Source: Chloroflexota bacterium
Lineage (GTDB): Bacteria > Chloroflexota > Dormibacteria > CF-121
Assembly (NCBI GenBank): GCA_005889285.1
Contig: VBFF01000158.1
Coordinates: forward strand, 1 to 7,634
DNA: 7,634 nucleotides
Direction: 5' to 3'
Shown here: one piece after another, positions 1 through 6,038 of the stretch
Position numbering within the stretch: the first letter of the stretch is position 1
Layout of the letters: the number at the start of each line of letters is the position of its first letter
The notes under the pieces: model-generated
The model's input: only the letters and a program-made list of their open reading frames with translations
Told to the model about the DNA's origin: nothing
The model's database searches: none
Translations under genes and position numbers: made by a program

Positions 1-679
1 CTGCGCCGCTTACCCGCGCATCCTCGAGCGCCAGCCGGTAGAGGCCAACGATGTCGTCGACGTGAATCCAGGTAAACCACTGCCGGCCGTTGCCCAGCGG
101 ACCTCCGAGAAAGAATCGAAATGGCAGAGTCAGCAGTCGAAAGGCGAGCGCCTCGCGGCCGAACACCATCGCGGTGCGGATTCGGGCGACGCGGACGCCG
201 AGCGGTTCCGCCTTCTCTGCCTCGTCTTCCCATTGCTGGCTGAGCCGGGCGAGAAAGGAATCGCCAGGATGGCTCTCCTCCGTGATGACCTCCTCGCCGC
301 GGTCCCCGTAGTAGTCGATGCCCGAGGCACTGACGAGCACCGCTGGCCGACGATCGGCAGGCGTCCGCCCGAGCGCCTGCACCAGGGCCGCCGTCGCGGT
401 CAACCGGCTCGAGAGGAGCTCGGCCATCCGCTGCCGCGTCCATGGCCACCTGCCGATGCTGGCACCGGCGAGGTTGATCACAGCCTGCGCTCCCGAGACT
501 TCCGCCAGCCACTCGCCGTCCGTGCTGCGAGCGTCCCAGGTGACGTAGCGAACGCCCCTCGGTTGGCCCTTCGTTCCCAGCCGCCGGCTGAGAACGACCA
601 CGTCGTGGCCGTCCTTCGCCAGGCTCTTCACCAGGTGGCTACCGATAAAGCCCGATCCACCGCTGATCAGGACTTTCAT
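1..679 (-). CDS. TIGR01777 family NAD(P)-binding epimerase (SDR39U1/YfcH-like), C-terminus cut by window edge
   Basis: An atypical short-chain dehydrogenase/epimerase of the TIGR01777 group; the physiological substrate of this group is generally unknown. The visible 226 residues start MKVLISGGSGFIG, placing the Rossmann GxxGxxG at residues 7-13 straight after the start, which supports ATG at 679. Family motifs follow in order: INLAGASIG at 68-76 with WPWT after it, SASGIDYYG at 117-125, and WFTWIHVDDIVG at 201-212 (the conserved WIHvdD block). A family member is usually about 300 residues, so roughly 75 residues, including the C-terminal DUF1731-type tail, lie outside the window. The gene follows the sensor gene on the same strand after a 65-nt gap containing two palindromes. 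The purine-rich AAGAGG abuts the ATG with no spacing, so it is a poor ribosome site; a leaderless message is possible. Family assignment is firm; function is not. Confidence 0.93.
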   Translation of the reverse strand, partial: MKVLISGGSGFIGSHLVKSLAKDGHDVVVLSRRLGTKGQPRGVRYVTWDARSTDGEWLAEVSGAQAVINLAGASIGRWPWTRQRMAELLSSRLTATAALVQALGRTPADRRPAVLVSASGIDYYGDRGEEVITEESHPGDSFLARLSQQWEDEAEKAEPLGVRVARIRTAMVFGREALAFRLLTLPFRFFLGGPLGNGRQWFTWIHVDDIVGLYRLALEDARVSGA

Positions 680-685
680 CCTCTT

Positions 686-691
686 ACTATG
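686..691 (-). promoter_or_regulatory. possible -10 box for a leaderless epimerase transcript
   Basis: On the minus strand the hexamer CATAGT ends six bases before the ATG at 679, so a start site seven bases downstream would fall on the A of the start codon. It matches TATAAT at four positions including the critical A2 and T6. No convincing -35 element is visible upstream, where the palindromes lie. This is inference from spacing only. Confidence 0.3.
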
Positions 692-706
692 CTCGCCGCG
701 GCGAGC
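691..706. repeat. perfect 16-bp palindrome (operator-like)
   Basis: GCTCGCCG is followed directly by its reverse complement CGGCGAGC. The palindrome lies between the sensor gene's stop and the epimerase start and directly abuts the -10-like box. It shares its central GCCGCGGC with the second palindrome, with centres 27 bp apart. It has no loop and no following T-run, so it fits a protein-binding site better than a terminator, although chance occurrence in GC-rich DNA is possible. Confidence 0.5.
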
Positions 707-715
707 TGCGACCGC

Positions 716-735
716 GATCGGGCCGCGGCCCGATC
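716..735. repeat. perfect 20-bp palindrome (operator-like or cruciform)
   Basis: GATCGGGCCG is followed directly by its reverse complement CGGCCCGATC, with no mismatch over 20 bp. It sits 10 bp from the stop codon of the PocR gene and upstream of the epimerase start on the minus strand. As RNA it could fold into a strong GC hairpin, but no U-tract follows on either strand, so intrinsic termination is unlikely. An operator or mRNA-stabilising hairpin at the gene junction are the alternatives. Confidence 0.55.
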
Positions 736-744
736 AGCGGGCCG

Positions 745-2244
745 TCAGGGGTTGAAGCTCCGCGTCCGGCGTTCGGTGCGAGCCTGCTGCAGGCCTTCCT
801 CGGCCAGAGCGAGCAGCGAAACGCGATCGAGCTGGCCGCGCTCGCTGGCGGCCACGCCGGCATCGACCGCGAGGCGGACGATGTCACCGTTGGGACTGGC
901 CGCATAGGGATGCTCCTCGAGCATCGACCGCAGCCGGTCAGCCTGCCGGACCGCGATCGCCCGATCGGCTTCCGGGATGACGAGGCAGAACTGGCCGTCC
1001 TTGATGCGGGCCAGCGTGTTGACGCGGCGCGTCTTCGACCGGATGACCGCAACGAATTCTCGGAGCATCCGGCTGAGGCCACTCTCGCCGTACTTGCCGC
1101 GCAGAACTTCGAAGGCCTCGATCTCGAACAGCACCATGGCGAGGTCGTGGTTGTGACGCGAGGCGCGGCTGATCTCCTTTTCAAGGAGTTCCTCCAGGAA
1201 TGCCTGGCTGTGGGCGCCCGACTGGACGTCGAGCAGAGCGAGCTTCTCCGCCTGGATCAGCTTGCGACCCATCATCAACGCATACAGCCCCTCGCCGACA
1301 AAGCTCTCCAGCGCGGCGAGTGGCTCGTCGAGGTCATCTCGCGGACGATCGAAGCCCACCACGATGGCGCCGACGGTCCCCTTCCCCTTTTGCTCGGTGA
1401 TCGGGACGCCGACGATGCTCCCCTCCTTGACGACGTCCTCCGTCAGGTAGCGTGACCAGGCACTCTTGGAAATGTCGGGGACGCTCACGCTCCGGTCGGC
1501 GTGCCGCACCCATTCGGCGATGCCCTCCAGCAGGCGGCGTTTCGCCTCGACGAGGCGGTCCGGGGCCGGCTGGTCGTATCCCGAGGCCAGGTCCGCCCCG
1601 TTGTCATCCAGCATCAGCACCAGGGCGTAGTCGGCCCGTGTCAGGTAGAGGATGGCATCGACGACGTGTTGCGACAGCATCTGGGAGTTGGACTCGGCGA
1701 TCTGCGCTTGCAGACGGCGCAGCGTGTGCCCGACCCGCTCGGCGGCCTGCATCTCCGCCAGAAGATTGAGCCCCACAGAGACGAGCTCCCCCGCCCCGAG
1801 CAGCTTCTCCGCATCCTGTTCCTGGACGGCATCCGCAGCCTGGATCAGATCGTCGGGAAAAACCCGGAGCTGGAACGCCAGCTCGGCTAACTCTTCAACC
1901 GAGTTGGGGGCAAATTTCACGGCCGGCCCCAGGACGGCGCCGATCTGCACCTCTTTCTCACTGCGAACCGGAGCAACGAAATGCCCAACGCCCGCCTTGC
2001 AGACCCCCATCGTCTCCTCGTTGCGCTTGAGGAACTGGGGATCGTTGTAAAGGGGACAGACTTTCCGCTCCTGCAACAGCCGGCAATAGCGGGGGTAGTC
2101 TTCGACCGGCGTCAGCGGATGCGCGTCAAGGTCGAAGACCTGGAGCTTGAGCCCAGTGGAGGCCTGGAACCGGTCCACCATGCGGGCGAACTCCGGGCTG
2201 CTGACAAGGACGCCGAGTTCGCCCTCCTGCGGTTCTGCCTCCAT
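745..2244 (-). CDS. PocR-GAF-degenerate GGDEF sensory protein
   Basis: A soluble, three-module signalling protein of 499 residues. Residues about 10-165 match a PocR ligand-binding domain, a family proposed to sense small hydrocarbon derivatives: the Cys pattern is C54, C63 and C82, and the last lies in VCKAGVGHFVAPV, where the family usually has CHAGL, so the His is Lys83 here. Residues 188-327 read as a GAF domain (ILYLTRADYALVLMLDD, then SIVGVPI and TVGAIVVGF). Residues about 335-490 align with a GGDEF domain, but the signature is KDGQF at 415-419 and the inhibitory-site RxxD reads RRVN at 406-409, so diguanylate cyclase activity is improbable. There is no transmembrane segment, HTH or EAL domain. 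The ATG at 2244 has GAAAAGG twelve bases upstream, a rather long spacing. The gene is divergent from the ABC exporter. Output partner unknown; a protein-interaction or nucleotide-sensing role is inferred. Confidence 0.88.
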   Translation of the reverse strand: MEAEPQEGELGVLVSSPEFARMVDRFQASTGLKLQVFDLDAHPLTPVEDYPRYCRLLQERKVCPLYNDPQFLKRNEETMGVCKAGVGHFVAPVRSEKEVQIGAVLGPAVKFAPNSVEELAELAFQLRVFPDDLIQAADAVQEQDAEKLLGAGELVSVGLNLLAEMQAAERVGHTLRRLQAQIAESNSQMLSQHVVDAILYLTRADYALVLMLDDNGADLASGYDQPAPDRLVEAKRRLLEGIAEWVRHADRSVSVPDISKSAWSRYLTEDVVKEGSIVGVPITEQKGKGTVGAIVVGFDRPRDDLDEPLAALESFVGEGLYALMMGRKLIQAEKLALLDVQSGAHSQAFLEELLEKEISRASRHNHDLAMVLFEIEAFEVLRGKYGESGLSRMLREFVAVIRSKTRRVNTLARIKDGQFCLVIPEADRAIAVRQADRLRSMLEEHPYAASPNGDIVRLAVDAGVAASERGQLDRVSLLALAEEGLQQARTERRTRSFNP

Positions 2245-2285
2245 CTTGCTGACCGGCCTTTTCGGTATGGGTCAAAGCAACAACG

Positions 2286-2310
2286 CTGTAACGGCGCAAA
2301 ACCTGTTACG
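2286..2310. repeat. paired CTGTAACG / CTGTTACG sites
   Basis: Two octamers differing at one base start at 2286 and 2303, 17 bp apart. Because GTAAC and GTTAC are complementary, the same pair also forms a 5-bp inverted repeat (2288-2292 with 2305-2309). They lie about 45-65 bp upstream of the sensor gene start. They could be an operator for either divergent gene; short enough to be chance. Confidence 0.3.
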
Positions 2311-2322
2311 CGGGACCCACCG

Positions 2323-2350
2323 CCGGCCCAATTCGGGCTGAATTCGCCGG
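2323..2350. repeat. imperfect inverted repeat in divergent spacer
   Basis: CCGGC at 2323-2327 pairs with GCCGG at 2346-2350, and AATT at 2330-2333 pairs with AATT at 2341-2344 around a 7-base loop, with a small bulge between. No U-run follows. It could be a regulator site; weakly supported. Confidence 0.3.
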
Positions 2351-2353
2351 AAG

Positions 2354-2386
2354 CCGCCCGTCAGCGGTTATTTTAGGCGGGTTTTT
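2354..2386 (+). terminator. weak terminator- or attenuator-like stem with T-run
   Basis: CCGCC at 2354-2358 can pair with GGCGG at 2376-2380, followed by one G and then five T (2382-2386). The stem is only 5 bp with a 17-base loop, so it is a poor intrinsic terminator. It points toward the ATPase gene with no gene upstream on that strand, so if real it would act as an attenuator or block antisense readthrough. Low confidence. Confidence 0.2.
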
Positions 2387-2399
2387 CGGCCTGCCCCGC

Positions 2400-2405
2400 T
2401 AGACT
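2400..2405 (+). promoter_or_regulatory. possible -10 box for the ABC ATPase gene
   Basis: TAGACT ends eight bases before an in-frame GTG at 2414, so a transcript starting around 2412 would be nearly leaderless. There is no Shine-Dalgarno before either the TTG at 2405 or the GTG at 2414. A convincing -35 element is not seen at the right distance. Confidence 0.3.
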
Positions 2406-3178
2406 TGGGCACGGTGCTCTCCACCCGGCTCCTGACCAAGCGCTACGGCAGCCTGACCGCCGTGGAGGACCTGGACCTGGAGGTGGGAGCCGGGGAATTG
2501 TTCGGCTTCCTGGGGCCCAATGGCGCCGGCAAGACGACCACGATCAAGATGCTGGTCGGCCTGCTCCGCCCGACCAGCGGCACCGCCCGGGTGGCGGGCG
2601 TCGACATCCTGGCGGAGCCCGAGCGGGCGAAGGCGCGAATCGGGTACGTACCGGACGCGGCGACGCTCTATGAAAAGCTCAGCGCCCGAGAGTTCCTGGA
2701 GTTTTCCGGCGACCTCTATCACGTCGAGCAACGCCTTCGCGATCGCCGGATCGAGGCATTGTTGAAACTCTTCGATCTCCACGACCGTGGTAATGACTTT
2801 CTCTCCGGCTATTCCCGCGGGATGCGGCAGAAGGTGTCACTGGCCGCTGCCCTGCTTCATGACCCGCAGGTCCTCTTCCTCGACGAGCCCACCGTCGGCC
2901 TCGATCCACAGAGTGCGCGCCAGATGAAGGACATCCTCCAGGACTTCTGCAAGGAGGGCAAGACGGTCTTCTTCTCAACCCATATCCTCGAAATCGCGGA
3001 ACGAATGTGCACGCGGCTCGCCATTATCAACCACGGCCGGCTGGTCGCCATGGGCAGCCTGCAGGAGTTGCGCCACATGGTCGGACAGGACGGGCAATCG
3101 CTGGAGCAGATCTTCCTGGAGCTCACCGGGAGCCGCGAGGAAGACGTCAGCGCCGTCTTGCGCGGCCTCGAGGAATAG
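2405..3178 (+). CDS. ABC-2 type exporter, ATP-binding subunit
   Basis: The nucleotide-binding subunit of an ABC exporter, acting at the cytoplasmic face of the membrane with the permease encoded next. All motors are present (numbering from TTG): Walker A GPNGAGKTT at 37-45, signature LSGYSRGM at 133-140 (LSGYS instead of LSGGQ, common in the ABC-2 group), Walker B VLFLDEP at 156-162, D-loop GLDP at 165-168 and switch His193. The Q-loop position reads YVPD (81-84), Asp for Gln, a variation also seen as Glu in this subgroup. Length of 257 residues is typical of a bare ATPase domain with a short tail. The start is uncertain: TTG at 2405 or GTG at 2414; neither has a ribosome site. The stop TAG overlaps a hairpin leading into the permease gene. 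The substrate cannot be told; drug, peptide or lipid efflux are all possible for this family. Confidence 0.95.
   Translation: MGTVLSTRLLTKRYGSLTAVEDLDLEVGAGELFGFLGPNGAGKTTTIKMLVGLLRPTSGTARVAGVDILAEPERAKARIGYVPDAATLYEKLSAREFLEFSGDLYHVEQRLRDRRIEALLKLFDLHDRGNDFLSGYSRGMRQKVSLAAALLHDPQVLFLDEPTVGLDPQSARQMKDILQDFCKEGKTVFFSTHILEIAERMCTRLAIINHGRLVAMGSLQELRHMVGQDGQSLEQIFLELTGSREEDVSAVLRGLEE
3170..3174 (+). promoter_or_regulatory. ribosome-binding site pointing to an AUC start for the permease
   Basis: GAGGA lies in the last codons of the ATPase gene, eight bases before ATC at 3183, which is in frame with the permease. No ATG, GTG or TTG occurs in that frame between 3120 and 3243. This is the best Shine-Dalgarno match and spacing in the window and fits translational coupling. 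It supports, but does not prove, initiation at AUC. Confidence 0.45.
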
Positions 3179-3205
3179 CCCCATCGACCGTGTCGTCACG
3201 GGGCT
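3177..3205 (+). repeat. hairpin across the ATPase-permease junction
   Basis: AGCCCC at 3177-3182 pairs with GGGGCT at 3200-3205, and GAC at 3186-3188 with GTC at 3195-3197 around a 6-base loop. The stem begins inside the ATPase stop codon and would place the ATC at 3183 in its internal loop. No U-run follows, so it is not a terminator. A role in coupling translation of the two subunits or in setting their ratio is inferred. Confidence 0.45.
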
Positions 3206-3242
3206 CCAGGTCGGGCTACTGCTCTGGCGAGCCCAGCTGCAG

Positions 3243-4868
3243 ATGTTCCTCAACCAGACACTGCGCAGCCATAAGCCCGGGCGGATCGCCGGCACCATCG
3301 TCAGTGCGGCCATCATCATCATCGCCTGGTCGTGGGAAGCGATCATCACCTGGGTCGGCGTTCAAGCCTCCCAGCGGGCACCAATCCAGCTCGATACCGT
3401 TCACCTGCTGAGCCTCGCATTTCTCGGCTATACCGGTGTCCTGGTCTTCAGCAGCCTGCTCTTCAGCCTCAACGCCTTGCTGCTCAATCCCGACCTGGAC
3501 CTGCTGCTCGCTTCGCCGCTTCCGGTCGAGAGTGTGCTGGCCGGCCGAATGGTGGTCCAGGTCCTGCGACTGTTGCTGCTGAGCCTGGTGTTCACCCTGC
3601 CGGCTCTGCTCGTCCTGGCATTCGCCAATCACAACCTCCTGATCCCGCTGCTGTTTACGATGCTCTACCTGCTCTACCCGGTGTCTGTGGTCGTCATCAT
3701 CTCGCTGGTGAGCTTGCTCCTGGTCCGCTTCATCCCCGTCGGACGGGGCCGTGAGATCGTGACCCTCTTCGGTGTCATCCTCGCGCTCGGCATCAACCTG
3801 CTCAACTTCCTCTTCAACCCGGCATTGCGGGATTCCGGCTTTGCCCGCCGGCCGGGAGTCCCGGCGTCGTTGCCCGATGTGCCGTTCGCCAGCGCGACGT
3901 GGCTTCCGTCCGGATGGGCCGGCCGCAGCGCCGCGGCGATCCTACGCGGTGACCTTGTCGTCGCGATCGAGTGGGCGCTCGTCTTGTTCGCCGTCTCGGC
4001 GGCGATCTTCGCCGCAGGGACGATCCTCAGCGGCCGCCTCTATCTCGCCGGGTGGATCCAGGCAGTCCCACCACGCCGCCGCCGGCTGACCGGATTGCGG
4101 GCCCCCCGGTTGACCGGCGCGCTCCCGCTGCTGAGCCCGGTGCTGGCATCGATCGTGATCAAGGACTGGCGCATGCGAACCCGTGACCTCGCGCAGCTCA
4201 TCCGCTTTGTGATGCCGGTCGTCTTCATCTTCATCATCTTTGGGTTGCGTTTTGCCGGTTTGCGCAGCGCCGTGCAGAGCCTCGGCGAAGGACCGGCCCC
4301 GGCAATGGTTGGACTCATCCCGGCCTGGATCCTGCTCTTCTCCTTGAGCATCTCGCTCGGGCTGACCGCGGTCAGTTTGGAAGGGAAGAGCATCTGGGTC
4401 TATGCCGTGTCGCCAAACACGACACTGCGTTTTTTGCAGGGCAAGTGCTGGTCGGCCGCCCTGCCCGCTGCCGTCCTCGTTGGGCTGGTGGCAATTGCCG
4501 CCGAGATCCTGATCCGGCCGGGTTGGCTGTGGGCGGCAACCGCGATTCTGCTCGCGGTCGCCCAGGCCGTGACGGTGACCACCCTCATGGTCGGTATCGG
4601 CGCGGTTTTCGCCCGCTTCGACTGGACCGACGCCCGGCGGATGTTGAACCCGATCGGGGCCTTCATCGGCATGGGGTTGTTTGCCCTGATCACCGGTGGC
4701 AGTGCGCTCCTGCTGGCGATTTCACTGGCGCTGGCCAGCGCAACTCGCTTCCCGGTCTTCAGCACCTGGCTCGCGGCGATGACGGTCTCGATCGGTGGCG
4801 CGGTCGTAGTGGCGGTCCTCGGTGTGCTGATCGGCAACGAGCGGTTGCGGGGCCTAGAGCTCGGCTGA
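3243..4868 (+). CDS. ABC-2 type exporter permease, about 12 membrane helices
   Basis: The membrane subunit partnering the preceding ATPase. From the ATG the protein has 541 residues with about twelve hydrophobic spans, roughly at 16-40, 54-80, 105-128, 131-160, 172-192, 240-263, 319-338, 355-378, 405-424, 428-456, 471-498 and 508-531. It reads as two homologous-looking halves: LLLASPLPVESVLAGR at 87-102 in the first and VYAVSPNTTLRFLQGK at 386-401 in the second are the paired 'sP..xxxxl..(R/K)' loops of large ABC-2 permeases. KDWRMRTRD at 307-315 opens the second half, as in this family. The frame is open and codon-biased upstream of the ATG, adding 20 plausible residues (3183-3242) that include a VGLLLWRAQLQ amphipathic stretch, so the true start is probably upstream. 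Its last 15 bp overlap the convergent kinase gene. Substrate unknown. Confidence 0.9.
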   Translation: MFLNQTLRSHKPGRIAGTIVSAAIIIIAWSWEAIITWVGVQASQRAPIQLDTVHLLSLAFLGYTGVLVFSSLLFSLNALLLNPDLDLLLASPLPVESVLAGRMVVQVLRLLLLSLVFTLPALLVLAFANHNLLIPLLFTMLYLLYPVSVVVIISLVSLLLVRFIPVGRGREIVTLFGVILALGINLLNFLFNPALRDSGFARRPGVPASLPDVPFASATWLPSGWAGRSAAAILRGDLVVAIEWALVLFAVSAAIFAAGTILSGRLYLAGWIQAVPPRRRRLTGLRAPRLTGALPLLSPVLASIVIKDWRMRTRDLAQLIRFVMPVVFIFIIFGLRFAGLRSAVQSLGEGPAPAMVGLIPAWILLFSLSISLGLTAVSLEGKSIWVYAVSPNTTLRFLQGKCWSAALPAAVLVGLVAIAAEILIRPGWLWAATAILLAVAQAVTVTTLMVGIGAVFARFDWTDARRMLNPIGAFIGMGLFALITGGSALLLAISLALASATRFPVFSTWLAAMTVSIGGAVVVAVLGVLIGNERLRGLELG

Positions 4869-6014
4869 CTCCTCGACGATCGACACCGGTTCGGGCCGGG
4901 CATGGACACCGATCCGGTGGTGATGACGGCAGCGTGCTTCATAGGTTGCCGCGCCCCCAATCACGACCAGCGGCGAATCCGGCGGCGCCGGCTCGCCATC
5001 GAGCAGCCGCTGTGTGCGGCTGGCCTGCCGCGAGCCGCAACCCGGGTACTGGCAGGATGCCTGCAGTTTTGTGAGCCGGTCCGCGTAGGCGGCCAGCAGC
5101 GGCATCGGCCCGAAGGGCCGGGCAAGGAAGTCCAGGTCGAGGCCCGCGACGATCACGTGTCGACCACGATCGGCCAGCTCCGCGACGAGGCTCACGATGT
5201 CCGGCCCGAAGAACTGCGCCTCGTCGATGCCGACCACCCGGGTGTCGTCTCGCAGCTGATCCTGGAGTGCCGCAACGTCCGGTACCGCGATTGCCGGGAA
5301 ACGAACCTCGCGGTGGGAGGCAACGGCCTCGAGGGCGTAGCGGTCGTCGAGGGCGGGCTTGAAGGCCTGGATCGTCGAACCGGCAAAGCGTGCTTGATCG
5401 AGCCGGCGGATCAATTCCTGCGTCTTGCCGCTAAACATGCAACCGCTGATCAGGTCGAGACTTCCGGACGGCTCGTCGAACCAAACCTCCTGGAAGCTGA
5501 CCGCGCGGGCGTCCGGCGTGTGATGACGCCGGCAGACTGGCAGAAAGCGCTCCGGCGTGCCATTGGCCGCGTGGAACCGTTGCGTGCGGCTGGCCAGGTT
5601 TCGGCAACCGGGTTGCGCGCAGACGCCGTCATCGAGCTTGAGGGCGAAGTCGGCCGAGCACATCAGCTCCGGCAGTGGGCCGGCAGGTTGGCCGGTGTAG
5701 TCGAGCTCCCAACCGGCCACCACGACGTCGACCCGATGAATCGTCGCCAGATCGTTGAGGATTTCCACCAGCCGGTCGTCGTACCGCTGCGCGTCGTCGA
5801 TGGTGACGAGCTCCGCCGCGGGATCGAGCTGGTCCAGCAGCTGGTTGGCATCCGCTGGACCGTGGAGCCGCTGACTCCGGCGGCCCTGGCGCTGGGCCCG
5901 CTCGGCCTCGGCCTCGAGCTTCTTGGTTTTGCCGGAATGGGTCGGCCCCGAGAATGCGCTCAGGCTGCCGAGGCGTCGGCGCTCGCGGTCCTCGCGGTAG
6001 CGCTCGTTGATCAT
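4854..6014 (-). CDS. tdk: tandem type II thymidine kinase: degenerate N-terminal copy fused to an intact C-terminal copy
   Basis: Thymidine kinase phosphorylates thymidine to dTMP with ATP in the salvage pathway. Residues 184-368 form a complete type II enzyme: P-loop GCMFSGKT at 191-198, KPALDDRY at 219-226 with SH at 233-234, catalytic DEAQFF at 264-269, VAGLDLDF at 289-296, zinc ligands C321, C326, C362 and H365, ASRTQR at 331-336, and thymidine-binding IGGAATYEARCR at 352-363. Residues 16-168 are a second copy: P-loop GPTHSGKT at 23-30, IDDAQRY at 72-78 (Asp74 for the catalytic Glu), VAGWELDY at 99-106, zinc ligands C132, C137, C161 and H164, ASRTQR at 141-146. This copy lacks the KPxxDxRY...SH segment and the GGxxxYEARCR loop. 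Both zinc knuckles read CxxPGC, wider than the usual CxxC. A normal enzyme is about 190-200 residues; this is 386. It lies 24 nt after the M20 gene and shows no Shine-Dalgarno, suggesting coupling. The C-terminal half is confidently a kinase; the N-terminal half is inferred to be structural or regulatory. Confidence 0.92.
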   Translation of the reverse strand: MINERYREDRERRRLGSLSAFSGPTHSGKTKKLEAEAERAQRQGRRSQRLHGPADANQLLDQLDPAAELVTIDDAQRYDDRLVEILNDLATIHRVDVVVAGWELDYTGQPAGPLPELMCSADFALKLDDGVCAQPGCRNLASRTQRFHAANGTPERFLPVCRRHHTPDARAVSFQEVWFDEPSGSLDLISGCMFSGKTQELIRRLDQARFAGSTIQAFKPALDDRYALEAVASHREVRFPAIAVPDVAALQDQLRDDTRVVGIDEAQFFGPDIVSLVAELADRGRHVIVAGLDLDFLARPFGPMPLLAAYADRLTKLQASCQYPGCGSRQASRTQRLLDGEPAPPDSPLVVIGGAATYEARCRHHHRIGVHARPEPVSIVEESAEL

Positions 6015-6038
6015 GGGCTTAGTTTCGCCGAAGCAGGC

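Larger units (their letters stand above)
2245..2404. other. divergent intergenic region between sensor gene and ABC exporter
   Basis: This 160-bp spacer is less GC-rich than the genes and should contain both outward promoters. Visible elements are a near-repeat pair at 2286-2310, an imperfect hairpin at 2323-2350, a short GC stem followed by five T at 2354-2386, and a TAGACT box next to the ATPase start. A second possible pairing joins GCGGG at 2377-2381 to CCCGC at 2395-2399 and would compete with the 2354-2386 stem. I see no open frame here that looks coding. Confidence 0.6.

Noticed and set aside
691..735. Intrinsic terminator for the sensor gene
   Set aside because: The palindromes lack loops of usual size and no U-run follows either of them on the minus strand.
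62..907. A 281-codon plus-strand open frame across the epimerase and the sensor gene's 3' end
   Set aside because: It is antisense to a clear TIGR01777 epimerase and crosses into the next gene; the translation is Arg/Ala/Pro-rich and family-less.
2332..2346. Two nearby AATTC motifs as a possible site-specific recombination or attachment site
   Set aside because: Too short, and no integrase, tRNA end or flanking mobile gene is present.
910..2376. Several 60-180 codon plus-strand open frames antisense to the PocR-GAF gene
   Set aside because: No domain resemblance, no ribosome sites, and all mirror a well-supported minus-strand gene.
3311..3326. Short trinucleotide repeat of ATC near the start of the permease
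   Set aside because: It encodes a run of isoleucines in the first membrane helix, which explains it; four units are too few to call a microsatellite.
3216..4960. Minus-strand open frames antisense to the permease
   Set aside because: They are Gln/Arg- or Ser/Thr-rich shadows of hydrophobic codons in the permease and have no plausible start context.
4854..6014. Alternative idea that the N-terminal half of the kinase is an unrelated P-loop NTPase
   Set aside because: Beyond the P-loop it shares the IDxAQ strand, VAGxxLD strand, GPxP, CxxPGC and ASRTQR with the C-terminal half in the same order, which indicates duplication rather than an unrelated domain.
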